Assembly: GCA_903888345.1 (NCBI GenBank)
Contig: CAISTG010000038.1
Coordinates: forward strand, 1 to 55,598
From: Candidatus Buchananbacteria bacterium
Lineage (GTDB): Bacteria; Patescibacteriota; Patescibacteriia; 2-01-FULL-39-33
Length of the DNA: 55,598 bases
Reading direction: 5' to 3'
Position numbers and translations under genes: made by a program. Below the pieces are notes generated by a model. It was not told where the DNA came from. It ran no database searches and saw only the letters and a list, made by a program, of their open reading frames with translations. Below, piece after piece: positions 1 to 7,258 of the stretch. Position 1 is the first letter of the stretch; the number at the start of each line of letters is the position of its first letter.

Positions 1-26
1 CAATGACGACCAAATTTTGCTAATTT

Positions 27-52
27 TAGATAAAATGTAATTATTTTATCTA
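27..52. repeat. AT-rich perfect hairpin upstream of the sigma factor gene
   Basis: A perfect 10-bp inverted repeat (TAGATAAAAT and its complement) surrounds a 6-nt loop. It could end transcription entering from the left or act as an operator for the sigma gene. The stem has only one G-C pair at each end, so a terminator would be weak. A CTAATTTTAG variant of the intergenic palindrome seen elsewhere overlaps its left side (20-29). Confidence 0.4.
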
Positions 53-123
53 TATATACTATATATTGTATTAATTAATCCTGTTCGAACTGTAACACTT
101 TAACTATTTTATCGTCTTATAAG

Positions 124-681
124 ATGAAGAACCCTTTAGTCGAACAAATCCTGTTTTTACGGGTTAAAAATAAAGATCATCAGGCGTACGGCCAGTTTTA
201 TGATTTGTATGTAGAGCGAATCTATCGTTTTATCTACTTTAAGATCAATTCTGAGGACGACGCTAAAGACCTGACTTCCGAAGTCTTTTTGAAGACTTGG
301 CAGTACATTAAAGAAGATCGATCCATTAAGAACTTGAATGCCTTCATCTATATGGTAGCGCGCAATTGCGTGATTGACTTCTATCGCTCACGTTCGCGCA
401 AGGAAGAAAATGAAGATTTTATCAGTGATGCCCAGGCCGATGTGCCAAGCAATGACTTACTTACCAAGCAAATTAAGGAATTTGAGGTCGCTGAAGTCCT
501 CAAAGCTCTCGCCGAGCTCAAAAGCGAATATCGCGAAGTAATCGTTCTCCATTATTTAGATGAGTTATCAACCCGAGAAATTGCCCAGATTTTACAAAAA
601 TCTCCCGGCGCTGTCCGCATTCTCGTCTATCGCGCGCTCAATGCTCTAAAAACTTCTATTAATAGTAAAACAACTAAGTAA
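124..681 (+). CDS. ECF-type sigma-70 family RNA polymerase sigma factor
   Basis: A 185-residue protein with the two-domain layout of extracytoplasmic-function sigma factors. Residues about 20-90 match region 2, including the FIYFKINSEDDAKDLTSEVF segment that binds core polymerase and the -10 element. Residues about 125-180 match region 4, with the helix-turn-helix segment STREIAQILQKSPGAVRI. It would direct RNA polymerase to a dedicated set of promoters. The start is the ATG at 124; no Shine-Dalgarno sequence precedes it. The next gene begins 6 nt after its stop and encodes a DUF5667 membrane protein, a common partner that probably controls the sigma factor. The large surface-protein gene downstream is a plausible target, but that is inference. 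Confidence 0.9.
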   Translation: MKNPLVEQILFLRVKNKDHQAYGQFYDLYVERIYRFIYFKINSEDDAKDLTSEVFLKTWQYIKEDRSIKNLNAFIYMVARNCVIDFYRSRSRKEENEDFISDAQADVPSNDLLTKQIKEFEVAEVLKALAELKSEYREVIVLHYLDELSTREIAQILQKSPGAVRILVYRALNALKTSINSKTTK

Positions 682-686
682 TTAAG

Positions 687-1892
687 ATGTCTCACCAAGC
701 TTTAATTAAAAACCTAAAGAAAGTGAAAAACCTCGAGTCGGTAGGCCGACCCGGGGATGCTTGGGTTTCTAGCAATCGCGCCATCTTGATGAGCCAGATC
801 AATCCACAAAACAAAGAGCTCGAATATAATCCTGTCCAATATTATGTTGATTATTTTTCGTCTCTCATGCAACAAAAGATCTTGCGTCCAGCGCTCATGG
901 CAGTCTTAGTGGTTGGTGCTTACTTTGGCTATTCAGCGGTCACTTTAGCCGCTAAAGCCAGTTTACCTGGTGAAGCCTTGTATCCGATTAAGTCCTTGGG
1001 AGAAAAGATCCAATTAGTAACAACTGTGGGCGATGAAGCTAAAGTTAAACTCAAAATGATTTTTGTTTCCCGTCGTGGTGATGAATTACAGCAATTAGCT
1101 CGCAAGCCCGATACCGATAAAGCCAAATCCGAAAATATTTCCACTGCTGTTAAGAAGATTACTGAAGATGTGGCTGATGTTAAGAAATCAATTGATCGTA
1201 TGGCTACTGGATCATCGGCCGCGTCGCTTATCAGTACCGCCAAGATCGTTGATGAAAAAACTCTGAAAGTTGAAAAGGATATTGTCGATGTTCACGCCTC
1301 CTTATCAATTGATGTCAAAAAAGAAGTAGCTAAAGACGTCAAGGACGCGATTGCTAAGACCGAAGAGGTTGGTACTAGCGCCTTAACCACAATGGTTACT
1401 AAGTCTGACGAAAAGAATGTTAAAGACACTAATCAAGCTGTACCAGACAAAGAACTAGCCTTAAGAGTTTCGGAAAGAATTAAAAGCTCAGAAGTGGCCA
1501 TTGAAACCTTGACCACCGATATGAGTAAGATGGCTAGCAATACTCCAGCGCTGATTTTGGCCAAAGAGGTCCCGCTCAATGTCGTGCCGATCAATCCTCT
1601 CAACCAGTCATCCACCCCCGCTAATTCCACTGGCACCGCTACCTTAAAAGAAGCCCTGAAAGAAGTAGTTGATACGAAACCACATGAAGCCAAAGATGTG
1701 ATTGAAGTGGCGAAAAGTTTATTAGATAATAAAGATTACGCCGCTGCCTTACAAAAGGTAGTCGAAAGCAAATCAATTGTCGCGGAAGTAATCGAGAAAG
1801 CACCAATCATTACTAATGCCATTAAAACTGAGGTAGCTAGCTCAACTCAAGCAGCGGCACTAAAAGCCTCATCATCGGTTATTGTTAAATAG
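687..1892 (+). CDS. DUF5667 domain membrane protein, probable anti-sigma partner
   Basis: A 401-residue protein. One membrane segment lies near residues 70-95, followed by the DUF5667 signature (residues about 92-140: SLPGEALYPIKSLGEKIQL, then a charged helix with a R-R-G-D-E-L-Q-Q motif). The remainder is Lys/Ala/Val-rich and predicted helical, ending in a low-complexity Ala/Ser tail. DUF5667 proteins are typically encoded next to ECF sigma factors. The N-terminal about 70 residues would face the cytoplasm and could hold the sigma factor; the helical part would be outside and could sense envelope state. This role is inferred from context; the gene is translationally close to the sigma gene (5-nt gap). 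Confidence 0.75.
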   Translation: MSHQALIKNLKKVKNLESVGRPGDAWVSSNRAILMSQINPQNKELEYNPVQYYVDYFSSLMQQKILRPALMAVLVVGAYFGYSAVTLAAKASLPGEALYPIKSLGEKIQLVTTVGDEAKVKLKMIFVSRRGDELQQLARKPDTDKAKSENISTAVKKITEDVADVKKSIDRMATGSSAASLISTAKIVDEKTLKVEKDIVDVHASLSIDVKKEVAKDVKDAIAKTEEVGTSALTTMVTKSDEKNVKDTNQAVPDKELALRVSERIKSSEVAIETLTTDMSKMASNTPALILAKEVPLNVVPINPLNQSSTPANSTGTATLKEALKEVVDTKPHEAKDVIEVAKSLLDNKDYAAALQKVVESKSIVAEVIEKAPIITNAIKTEVASSTQAAALKASSSVIVK

Positions 1893-1947
1893 TAGTTTGT
1901 CATTGCCGTCCGCTGCGGCGGAGCGGGAATCCACCGCCACCGTTACT

Positions 1948-1973
1948 TGTCATTCCGGGCTTGACCCGGAATC
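1948..1973. repeat. REP-like palindromic unit
   Basis: TGTCATTCCGGG, then TTGA, then CCCGGAATC: an 8-bp stem around a short loop. The same unit recurs at 2071-2096 (diverged), in an array at 10744-10956 (opposite orientation) and as a fragment at 23821-23836. Confidence 0.7.
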
Positions 1974-2070
1974 TGTCCCACATCTTTATAAGTAAGGCCT
2001 AGAATCTATATCGATCTTAACGATTAGATTACTGGCCTCGCTCGTAAAACAGTGAGAATTTCTAAAGCTC

Positions 2071-2096
2071 TGTCATTCCGGACTTGATTCGGAATC
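2071..2096. repeat. REP-like palindromic unit (diverged copy)
   Basis: Second copy of the TGTCATTCC...GGAATC unit, about 120 nt after the first. The centre is changed from GGGCTTGACCC to GGACTTGATTC. Confidence 0.6.
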
Positions 2097-2265
2097 TCGT
2101 GAGTCTAGAACTTTAAATTAAACTCTGAGGGGACTTGGGCCACTGGCCCTTAGGTTCCGCGTTTTATAAGCAAAGGTCGCATTGACAACCGTCAAGCTTA
2201 TAAGATTTCGGCTTTTTCTGACAATTCTGTCAGAATTAAGTCCGCCGCGATTTGGGCAATAATGC

Positions 2266-2343
2266 CTGTAGAGACGCCGCGCTGTGGCGTCTCAAAAGGA
2301 GCATTCGCTTCATGCGAGGCGCAACGACGTTGCGTCTTTACAG
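2266..2343. repeat. Nested inverted-repeat element with GTAGAGACGC-type arms
   Basis: Outer arms at 2266-2277 and 2332-2343 are complementary with one mismatch. Inside lie two further hairpins: GAGACGCC/GGCGTCTC (2271-2293) and a 10-bp stem with one G-T pair around a single base (2317-2337). It resembles short non-coding palindromic repeats of the GAGACGC type. It could also fold as the leader of the surface-protein mRNA. Confidence 0.5.
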
Positions 2344-2432
2344 ATACGAATTATTGAACAAATCTGCGTCGGATAACCTAGGGATTCCCAGCCAAGAAGT
2401 ATCTTAGTTTAATCTAACAAATAAAATTAATT

Positions 2433-5400
2433 ATGAAAAAGTTTTTAACTTATTCCGTAGTTGCTGCCACCATGGCTTGGTCCATGGGTATTTCTGCTGT
2501 CTTGCCAGCCGCTGCTGCCACTGCCTATGTCCCAACTGATGGTGACATTGTCAAGGTTGCTGCTGCTAACAGACCTGGCGTTTACTACATCATGGGTGGC
2601 AAAAAGTATCTTTTTGTTAACCGTGTCACTTACACTACCTGGGCTTCTGCTATTGGCGATACCGCTGATAGTTTCAAAGGATTAAAAGGAATTACTCAGG
2701 CTGAATTCGATGCTTTAGACTTAGGTGGTAACATTACCGCAAGAGCTGGTGCCAGTCTTATCAAATTTGATAATAGTGACCTAGTTTATGCTGTTGCTCC
2801 AGGAGCTAAGCTTTGCAAATTGGCTGATACTGCGGCTAAAACTGCCCTTTATGGTGCAGCTACTCCAATCTTGATCCAATCTGCTTTCGAAACTGGTTAT
2901 ACCAAGGATGCTTCTTGCGCCTTGACCGCTACTTCAAAGTATCCTGATGGAACTTTGATCAAATCCGGCACCGCTTATTCTTATGTTGAAGGCGGTTTGT
3001 TGAGAGCTGTCGGAGCCGATGCTTTCTCTGCTAATGGCTTCAAGGAATCTTGGGCTGTTTCAGTTGCTAACACTTCAGCTTACACTGCTGGATCTGCCAT
3101 CTCTGGCAAATTCGTTAGCGTAATCTCTGGTGCTTCTACTGCTCCTATCGTCAATACTGGTTCTGTCACTGTTTCTTTATCATCTGACACCCCAGCTGCC
3201 GGTACATTAGTAGCTACTCAAGCTTCTGCTGATTTAGCTCACATTGTATTCTCTGGTACAGGTACTGTTTCTGGTTTAAAATTGACCAAAATCGGTGTAT
3301 CTGGTGATGATACTTTAAGCAACATCTATTTATATGATGGTGCTACTCGTTTGACTGATGCTGGAACTTTCTCTAGCGGTGTTGTTAGCTTTAGCAATGG
3401 CTCTGGCTTATTCACTGTTTCTGGAACAAAGGTTATCACTGTTAAGGCCGATGTAAAGGCTTCAACCGGTGGTTTATCTGTCGGCGTTTCTGTTAATGCT
3501 GCAGCTGATGTGACTGGTGTTACTGTCGGTGGCTCATTCCCAGTTAAGGGTAACGTTATGAGCATCGCTAGCACTCCTTCTGACATGGTTACTGCCACTA
3601 TTGGTTCTGCAACTAATGTTGGAACTACCGTTACTGCTGGCACCTCCAATGTTACCTTATGGTCAAATAGCTTAACCACAAATCAGAGAACTACTTTGTT
3701 GAAGGGTTTAACTCTTAATCAAATTGGTTCAATGTCTGCTGATTCTATCGCTAACATTAATATGTTTGTTGATGGAGTTCAGGTTGGTTCAGGTGCTATT
3801 AATACCAATGGTATTTTAGTGTTTGATTTATCAGCTAGCCCAGTTTCTATCAAGAATGGTGTTCATACCATTGATGTACGTGGAGATGTTGTTAAGGGTT
3901 CTTCCAGAACTTTCAAATTCTCTTTACGTTCTCAAGCTGATGTAGTTGTTTATGATTCAACTTACGGTGTAAATTTAGCTGCTGCTGGAACTTTCCCATC
4001 TGAAGCTAATTCTGGTTCCGCAACAACTATTAGTGCTGGAACTCTTTCCGTAACAACTGATCCTTCTTTCAACACCACTCAGATCATTTCTAATGCCACT
4101 GGTCAAACTTTAGGCAAATGGACAATGAAAGCTTATGGTGAAGATTTGAAGGTTATGAATCTTTATGCTTCTACCACTTACACTGGTTCATTAACTTCTG
4201 GTGATAAGATTAGCAATTTTGCTATTTTTGTTAACGGCGTGCAGGTTGGATCTTCACAGACCTATACCTTAGCTAGCAGCGGTTATGCTCAATTTGGTTC
4301 TACCAATTTGTTCACTATCCCTGCCGGTACAACCGTTACTGTTGAAGTTAGAGGTGATTTATCATTGAGCAGCCCTGCTACCGTGACTGGTTTAGGATCA
4401 GCAATTAAGATTGCTGCTAACCAAGTTCAAGGTATGACTTCGTTTGCTACAACTGCGGTTGGAACTGACGCTACTTACGCTTCATTAAACACTTTGACTG
4501 TTGCTTCTGGTGCTTTGACTTTAGCTGCTAACGCTGCTTTGGCCAATTCTACCACCTCTCCAAACGTTGTCGGTGCTAAGGTTGGATCATTCGTGATCAC
4601 TAACTCTAATGCTGATACCGTAAGAGTAACCAACGTTAAGATTGGTTTAGCTAATAGCACTCTTGGTTATGCTACAAACACTTCAGATTTGTATATTTCT
4701 GAAACTCCTAGCAATAAAGTAAGTCCTCAAAGCTCTAATAACTTTGCTGTTGACTTCTCTTTAGCTCCTAGTGCTACTAAGGTTATCGATGTTTATATGA
4801 CTATCGGTAATGTTACTGGTAATGACTTGAATAAGGGTATTATCACTACAATGGATATGACTGCTAGAACTAGCGCTCAAAGTGATGCTTATGCATCTGG
4901 TGCTAAGACTGGTCAGACCACTATCGTTGCAGTTGGTACTTTAAGCTCTGTCACTAAGACTAATGATTCAATGTCTTCTCAATATGTATTGGGCGGAACA
5001 TCGAACACAAACTTAATGATGTTGAACTTCAAGACTGCCAATTCTTCTGTTATTATCGATGAATTAGGCTTCCAATTCCGTGGCACAGCCGTTGGTGCTA
5101 GCTCTGTTCCAGTTACTTCTGTAACTGTTAATGGTGTTACTGCTAGCGTATCTGATGCTACAGCTACTACTACTTTAACCGGTTTGAACTTAACCGTTCC
5201 TGCAGGTTATGCTGGTTTGGATGTACCTGTCATTGCTTCTTACAATAACGTTGGTTATGGTGCTTTATCATCCAACATATTGGTAAGCTCTTCATTGGCT
5301 TACATCAAGTATCGTGGAGGTGCAACTACTTATTATTCTTATAACAATGCTTATAGCGTAACTTCAAGCGATATGCTTTTAGTTGCTACTAAGCCTACTG

Positions 5401-5855
5401 TTGCTTTGGTAGCTCCTACCAATGCTTTAGCAGCTGGTACTGTAAGAATTGGTAGAATCACTGTCAATGCTGATGCCAAGGGAGGTCTTAAATTAAAGAC
5501 TTTGAACTTGACTTTAGCTACTACTAGCGCTGCCTTCGATTACACAGCAGATAAGTTGGTAATTAAGACTGCCGCTGGTGATATCTTGACAACTACAAAC
5601 CTTGCAGTTCTCAATGGAAGCACCACTGTTAGCTTCACTAACGGTTACACCGTTAATGCAGGTAGCCAAGCCATTATGGATGTTTACGTCCAAACAGCTA
5701 GCTATTCTGGCTCAACATCTGGCGCTTCTAAGATCACTATGGGTCTTGGAACAAAATCATTATTCACTTGGGATGATGTTAATGGCAATGCCACTAATAT
5801 CACAGGTGCTTACTATAGCAACTGGCCAATTGATACCGTTTCTGTCCAGAACTAA
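2433..5855 (+). CDS. Large secreted S-layer-like surface protein
   Basis: A 1140-residue secreted protein. Residues 1-29 form a signal peptide (Lys-rich start, hydrophobic core, AAAATA before YVP). Residues about 30-240 contain three repeats of an aromatic module (GVYYIMGGKKYLFVNR, SLIKFDNSDLVYAVAPGAK, TAYSYVEGGLLRAVG) of a kind seen in surface proteins of candidate-phyla bacteria. The remainder is a tandem of Thr/Ser/Ala/Gly/Val-rich beta-sandwich domains with recurring 'FVDGVQVGSG', 'FVNGVQVGSS' and 'VRGDV/L' motifs. Cysteine is nearly absent. Codon choice is strikingly narrow (GCT, ACT, GGT, TTC, AAG, AGA), unlike neighbouring genes, as expected for a very abundant protein. Most likely the S-layer or main cell-surface protein. 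A strong terminator follows at 5888-5916. No Shine-Dalgarno site precedes the ATG. Confidence 0.7.
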   Translation: MKKFLTYSVVAATMAWSMGISAVLPAAAATAYVPTDGDIVKVAAANRPGVYYIMGGKKYLFVNRVTYTTWASAIGDTADSFKGLKGITQAEFDALDLGGNITARAGASLIKFDNSDLVYAVAPGAKLCKLADTAAKTALYGAATPILIQSAFETGYTKDASCALTATSKYPDGTLIKSGTAYSYVEGGLLRAVGADAFSANGFKESWAVSVANTSAYTAGSAISGKFVSVISGASTAPIVNTGSVTVSLSSDTPAAGTLVATQASADLAHIVFSGTGTVSGLKLTKIGVSGDDTLSNIYLYDGATRLTDAGTFSSGVVSFSNGSGLFTVSGTKVITVKADVKASTGGLSVGVSVNAAADVTGVTVGGSFPVKGNVMSIASTPSDMVTATIGSATNVGTTVTAGTSNVTLWSNSLTTNQRTTLLKGLTLNQIGSMSADSIANINMFVDGVQVGSGAINTNGILVFDLSASPVSIKNGVHTIDVRGDVVKGSSRTFKFSLRSQADVVVYDSTYGVNLAAAGTFPSEANSGSATTISAGTLSVTTDPSFNTTQIISNATGQTLGKWTMKAYGEDLKVMNLYASTTYTGSLTSGDKISNFAIFVNGVQVGSSQTYTLASSGYAQFGSTNLFTIPAGTTVTVEVRGDLSLSSPATVTGLGSAIKIAANQVQGMTSFATTAVGTDATYASLNTLTVASGALTLAANAALANSTTSPNVVGAKVGSFVITNSNADTVRVTNVKIGLANSTLGYATNTSDLYISETPSNKVSPQSSNNFAVDFSLAPSATKVIDVYMTIGNVTGNDLNKGIITTMDMTARTSAQSDAYASGAKTGQTTIVAVGTLSSVTKTNDSMSSQYVLGGTSNTNLMMLNFKTANSSVIIDELGFQFRGTAVGASSVPVTSVTVNGVTASVSDATATTTLTGLNLTVPAGYAGLDVPVIASYNNVGYGALSSNILVSSSLAYIKYRGGATTYYSYNNAYSVTSSDMLLVATKPTVALVAPTNALAAGTVRIGRITVNADAKGGLKLKTLNLTLATTSAAFDYTADKLVIKTAAGDILTTTNLAVLNGSTTVSFTNGYTVNAGSQAIMDVYVQTASYSGSTSGASKITMGLGTKSLFTWDDVNGNATNITGAYYSNWPIDTVSVQN

Positions 5856-5887
5856 CCTTTGATTCTTTCGAGAATTTAAGTTTACAA

Positions 5888-5916
5888 AACTCCCGCCACT
5901 CGTGGCGGGAGTTTTT
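5888..5916 (+). terminator. Intrinsic terminator of the surface-protein gene
   Basis: AAACTCCCGCCA and its complement form a 12-bp GC-rich stem around a 3-5-nt loop, followed by a T run. It lies 33 nt after the stop codon at 5855. Confidence 0.9.
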
Positions 5917-5936
5917 GTATAATTAAATTTTGTTGA

Positions 5937-6044
5937 TTTACCCCGTTAAATAAGCGCTCATAGGAAGTCAGTCTAAAGTACTAATTAAGCGCTACTAAAT
6001 TTAGTATGCCTAACAAGATTACTAACACTATTTAACAGGGTGAA
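5937..6044. repeat. Inverted repeat with central palindrome, upstream of the RNA gene promoter
   Basis: The arms at 5937-5952 and 6029-6044 are complementary over 16 nt with two mismatches. The perfect 14-bp palindrome TACTAAATTTAGTA sits between them (5993-6006), and AAGCGCT occurs twice (near 5952 and 5985). The right arm covers the -35 box of the RNA promoter, so it could serve as a regulatory site or be the scar of a small element. The whole of 5856-6562 is free of protein-coding genes. Confidence 0.55.
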
Positions 6045-6060
6045 TATTTTATGCTATAAT
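6032..6060 (+). promoter_or_regulatory. Extended -10 promoter of the structured RNA
   Basis: TTAACA (6032-6037), 17-nt spacer, TATAAT (6055-6060), with TGC directly before the -10 (extended -10). The predicted transcription start is near 6067. Confidence 0.75.
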
Positions 6061-6066
6061 AAATAT

Positions 6067-6340
6067 ATTGTCAGGAAGGCGATGACGCTCGTTGTCGTTT
6101 ATGGGGTGGCAAAATGAGATGGTTATAAATTATTTTATAAATAAATTTAGGATTTTTGATTCGAGACTAGGAGGATCAGTAAAATAGTTTGAGGTGTAGT
6201 TTAACTACAGTGAAAATTATTTTACGCCAATCCGACGACGTCGTAGCCAAAAAGACAAATTTAGAATGAAATAATTTATAACCATCTCATAACGTAAGGC
6301 TTAAATTCCTTGTTTGTAATGGACAAGGAATTTTTGTTTT
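6067..6340 (+). ncRNA. Structured non-coding RNA, possible 6S-like RNA
   Basis: No credible reading frame, but a good promoter upstream, a terminator at 6303-6340 and extensive complementarity. A perfect 22-bp closing stem joins 6114-6135 to 6268-6289. Inside is a large, loosely paired middle (6136-6172 against 6234-6267, with the palindrome ACGACGTCGT in the 3' side). An inner stem follows: GGAT/ATCC (6173-6176 with 6230-6233), then 6179-6190 with 6213-6225. It is capped by TGTAGT-TTA-ACTACA (6195-6209). Long closing stem, central bubble and terminal hairpin over about 176 nt is the architecture of 6S RNA, which traps RNA polymerase. A 5' extension carries its own small hairpin (about 6080-6097). 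The 6S assignment is inference; a palindromic element is the alternative. Confidence 0.55.
6303..6340 (+). terminator. Terminator, first copy of an identical 38-bp pair
   Basis: ATTCCTTG and CAAGGAAT form an 8-bp stem followed by TTTTTGTTTT. It would end the structured RNA transcript. The same 38 bases occur at 7156-7193 after the toxin gene. Confidence 0.85.
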
Positions 6341-6507
6341 TTTTGATATTATGTAACTCACCGGAATTTCCGGATAGTTCGATAATATGAAGGCAACTAT
6401 TGCAAAAATTGCAACGGTTGTAAAAGTAATGTAAAAAACGCATATTGCTAAAATATGGTTCTGGATATTGCCTGAGATTATAAAAATATCGGGGTGGATA
6501 ATTCATA

Positions 6508-6536
6508 TTGACAATGTATAGACAATGTAATACAAT
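6508..6536 (+). promoter_or_regulatory. Promoter and probable autoregulatory operator of the toxin-antitoxin operon
   Basis: TTGACA (6508-6513), 17-nt spacer, TACAAT (6531-6536). The spacer contains the direct repeat ACAATGTA twice (6511-6518 and 6522-6529), well placed to be bound by the antitoxin or the antitoxin-toxin complex. That is the usual regulation of RelB/DinJ modules; binding here is inferred. Confidence 0.75.
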
Positions 6537-6562
6537 ATAGATATATCAATAATATTAAACAT

Positions 6563-6847
6563 ATGACCGAAATGGTTCAAGCCAGAGTGGATAGTAAAAT
6601 CAAGCATCAGGCTGCCAAGATTTTTGATTCTTTGGGTTTAGATATGAGTACCGGCATTAAGATCTATTTGGCTAAGGTAGTTAAGGATAAAGGCGTGCCT
6701 TTTTCATTATTGACGGAAAATGGGTTTACCGAAGAACAGGAAAAGCGAATCTTGGCCGAGTCTAAGGCAACCATGGCTGCATTTAAGGCGGGTAAAATCC
6801 CCAAGATTACCAGTGCCGCAGAATTGCATAAATATTTATTAACTTAA
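6563..6847 (+). CDS. RelB/DinJ family antitoxin
   Basis: A 94-residue protein with the N-terminal ribbon-helix-helix of RelB/DinJ antitoxins: MVQARVDSKIKHQAAKIFDS, followed by LGLDMSTGIKIYLAKVV and the VPFSLL segment typical of the family. The C-terminal half is helical and would wrap and neutralise the toxin encoded 4 nt downstream. The N-terminal domain should bind the operon's own operator. The unit has its own promoter and terminator. No Shine-Dalgarno site; predicted leader about 20 nt. Confidence 0.9.
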   Translation: MTEMVQARVDSKIKHQAAKIFDSLGLDMSTGIKIYLAKVVKDKGVPFSLLTENGFTEEQEKRILAESKATMAAFKAGKIPKITSAAELHKYLLT

Positions 6848-6851
6848 TAAT

Positions 6852-7130
6852 ATGGCATATCTTGTCGTACCTTCAAAAAGATTTACCCGTCAATATAAAA
6901 AACTACTGAAATCTGACCCCGAGTTATCTGGGGAGTTAAAAATAGTTATTGATTTATTAGCTAGGCCTACTAGTTTGCCGAGTAAAAATCGTAATCATCG
7001 GCTTGTTGGCAATTTTAGTAATTATTGGGAGTGTCATATCTCATACGATTGGTTACTGATTTATCAGTATCATCATGATGTTTTAGTTTTAGAATTGATA
7101 GCTACTGGCTCGCATAATGATCTGTTTTGA
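6852..7130 (+). CDS. YafQ family mRNA interferase toxin
   Basis: A 92-residue RelE-superfamily toxin that would cut mRNA at the ribosome. It keeps the residues known to matter in E. coli YafQ at nearly the same positions: His49 (NHRLVG), His62, Asp66 and Trp67 (ECHISYDWLLIY), and His88 and Phe92 (TGSHNDLF). It therefore looks catalytically intact. The start codon lies 4 nt after the antitoxin stop, so the two are co-translated. A terminator identical to the one upstream of the module follows, which suggests the pair moves or was inserted as a cassette. Confidence 0.92.
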   Translation: MAYLVVPSKRFTRQYKKLLKSDPELSGELKIVIDLLARPTSLPSKNRNHRLVGNFSNYWECHISYDWLLIYQYHHDVLVLELIATGSHNDLF

Positions 7131-7155
7131 ATGTGCCATAATCTCTCAAAATATA

Positions 7156-7193
7156 AAATTCCTTGTTTGTAATGGACAAGGAATTTTTGTTTT
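7156..7193 (+). terminator. Terminator, second copy of the identical 38-bp pair
   Basis: Base-for-base the same as 6303-6340 over 38 nt, including the loop, which terminator function does not require. It closes the toxin-antitoxin operon. Confidence 0.85.
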
Positions 7194-7201
7194 AAATATA
7201 T

Positions 7202-7231
7202 TTGACAATGATTGCCGTATATTTGTATAAT
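7202..7231 (+). promoter_or_regulatory. Promoter of the coiled-coil gene
   Basis: TTGACA (7202-7207), 18-nt spacer, TATAAT (7226-7231). The predicted start near 7238 leaves a leader of about 20 nt before the ATG at 7259. Confidence 0.75.
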
Positions 7232-7258
7232 TAATTCAATATCAATTAATTGCCATAT

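Larger units (their letters stand above)
1893..2432. other. 540-nt gene-free region with REP-like repeats and hairpins ahead of the surface-protein gene
   Basis: No reading frame here looks coding. It holds REP-like units at 1948-1973 and 2071-2096 (TGTCATTCC core with a palindromic GGGCTTGACCC centre) and a degenerate unit near 1902-1935. It also holds a chain of inverted repeats: 2137-2149, 2216-2235, 2266-2343 (outer arms CTGTAGAGACGC and GCGTCTTTACAG) with inner hairpins at 2271-2293 and 2317-2337. No clear -35/-10 pair could be assigned for the downstream gene, although it appears highly expressed. The hairpins may form a structured mRNA leader or be a small palindromic mobile element. 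Confidence 0.6.

Noticed and set aside
6114-6289. Transposon or MITE with 22-bp terminal inverted repeats
   Set aside because: No target-site duplication, and the internal sequence folds further as one RNA with matched promoter and terminator; kept as an alternative only.
6067-6340. tmRNA, RNase P RNA or SRP RNA
   Set aside because: No tRNA-like ends or tag frame, no RNase P core (GAGGAAAGTCCGGGCT type), and the short GTCAGGAAGG match lacks the symmetric SRP loop.
6276-6506. 76-residue minus-strand frame
   Set aside because: It overlaps the RNA stem and terminator, has no ribosome site and an unnatural Tyr/Asn/Arg-rich composition.
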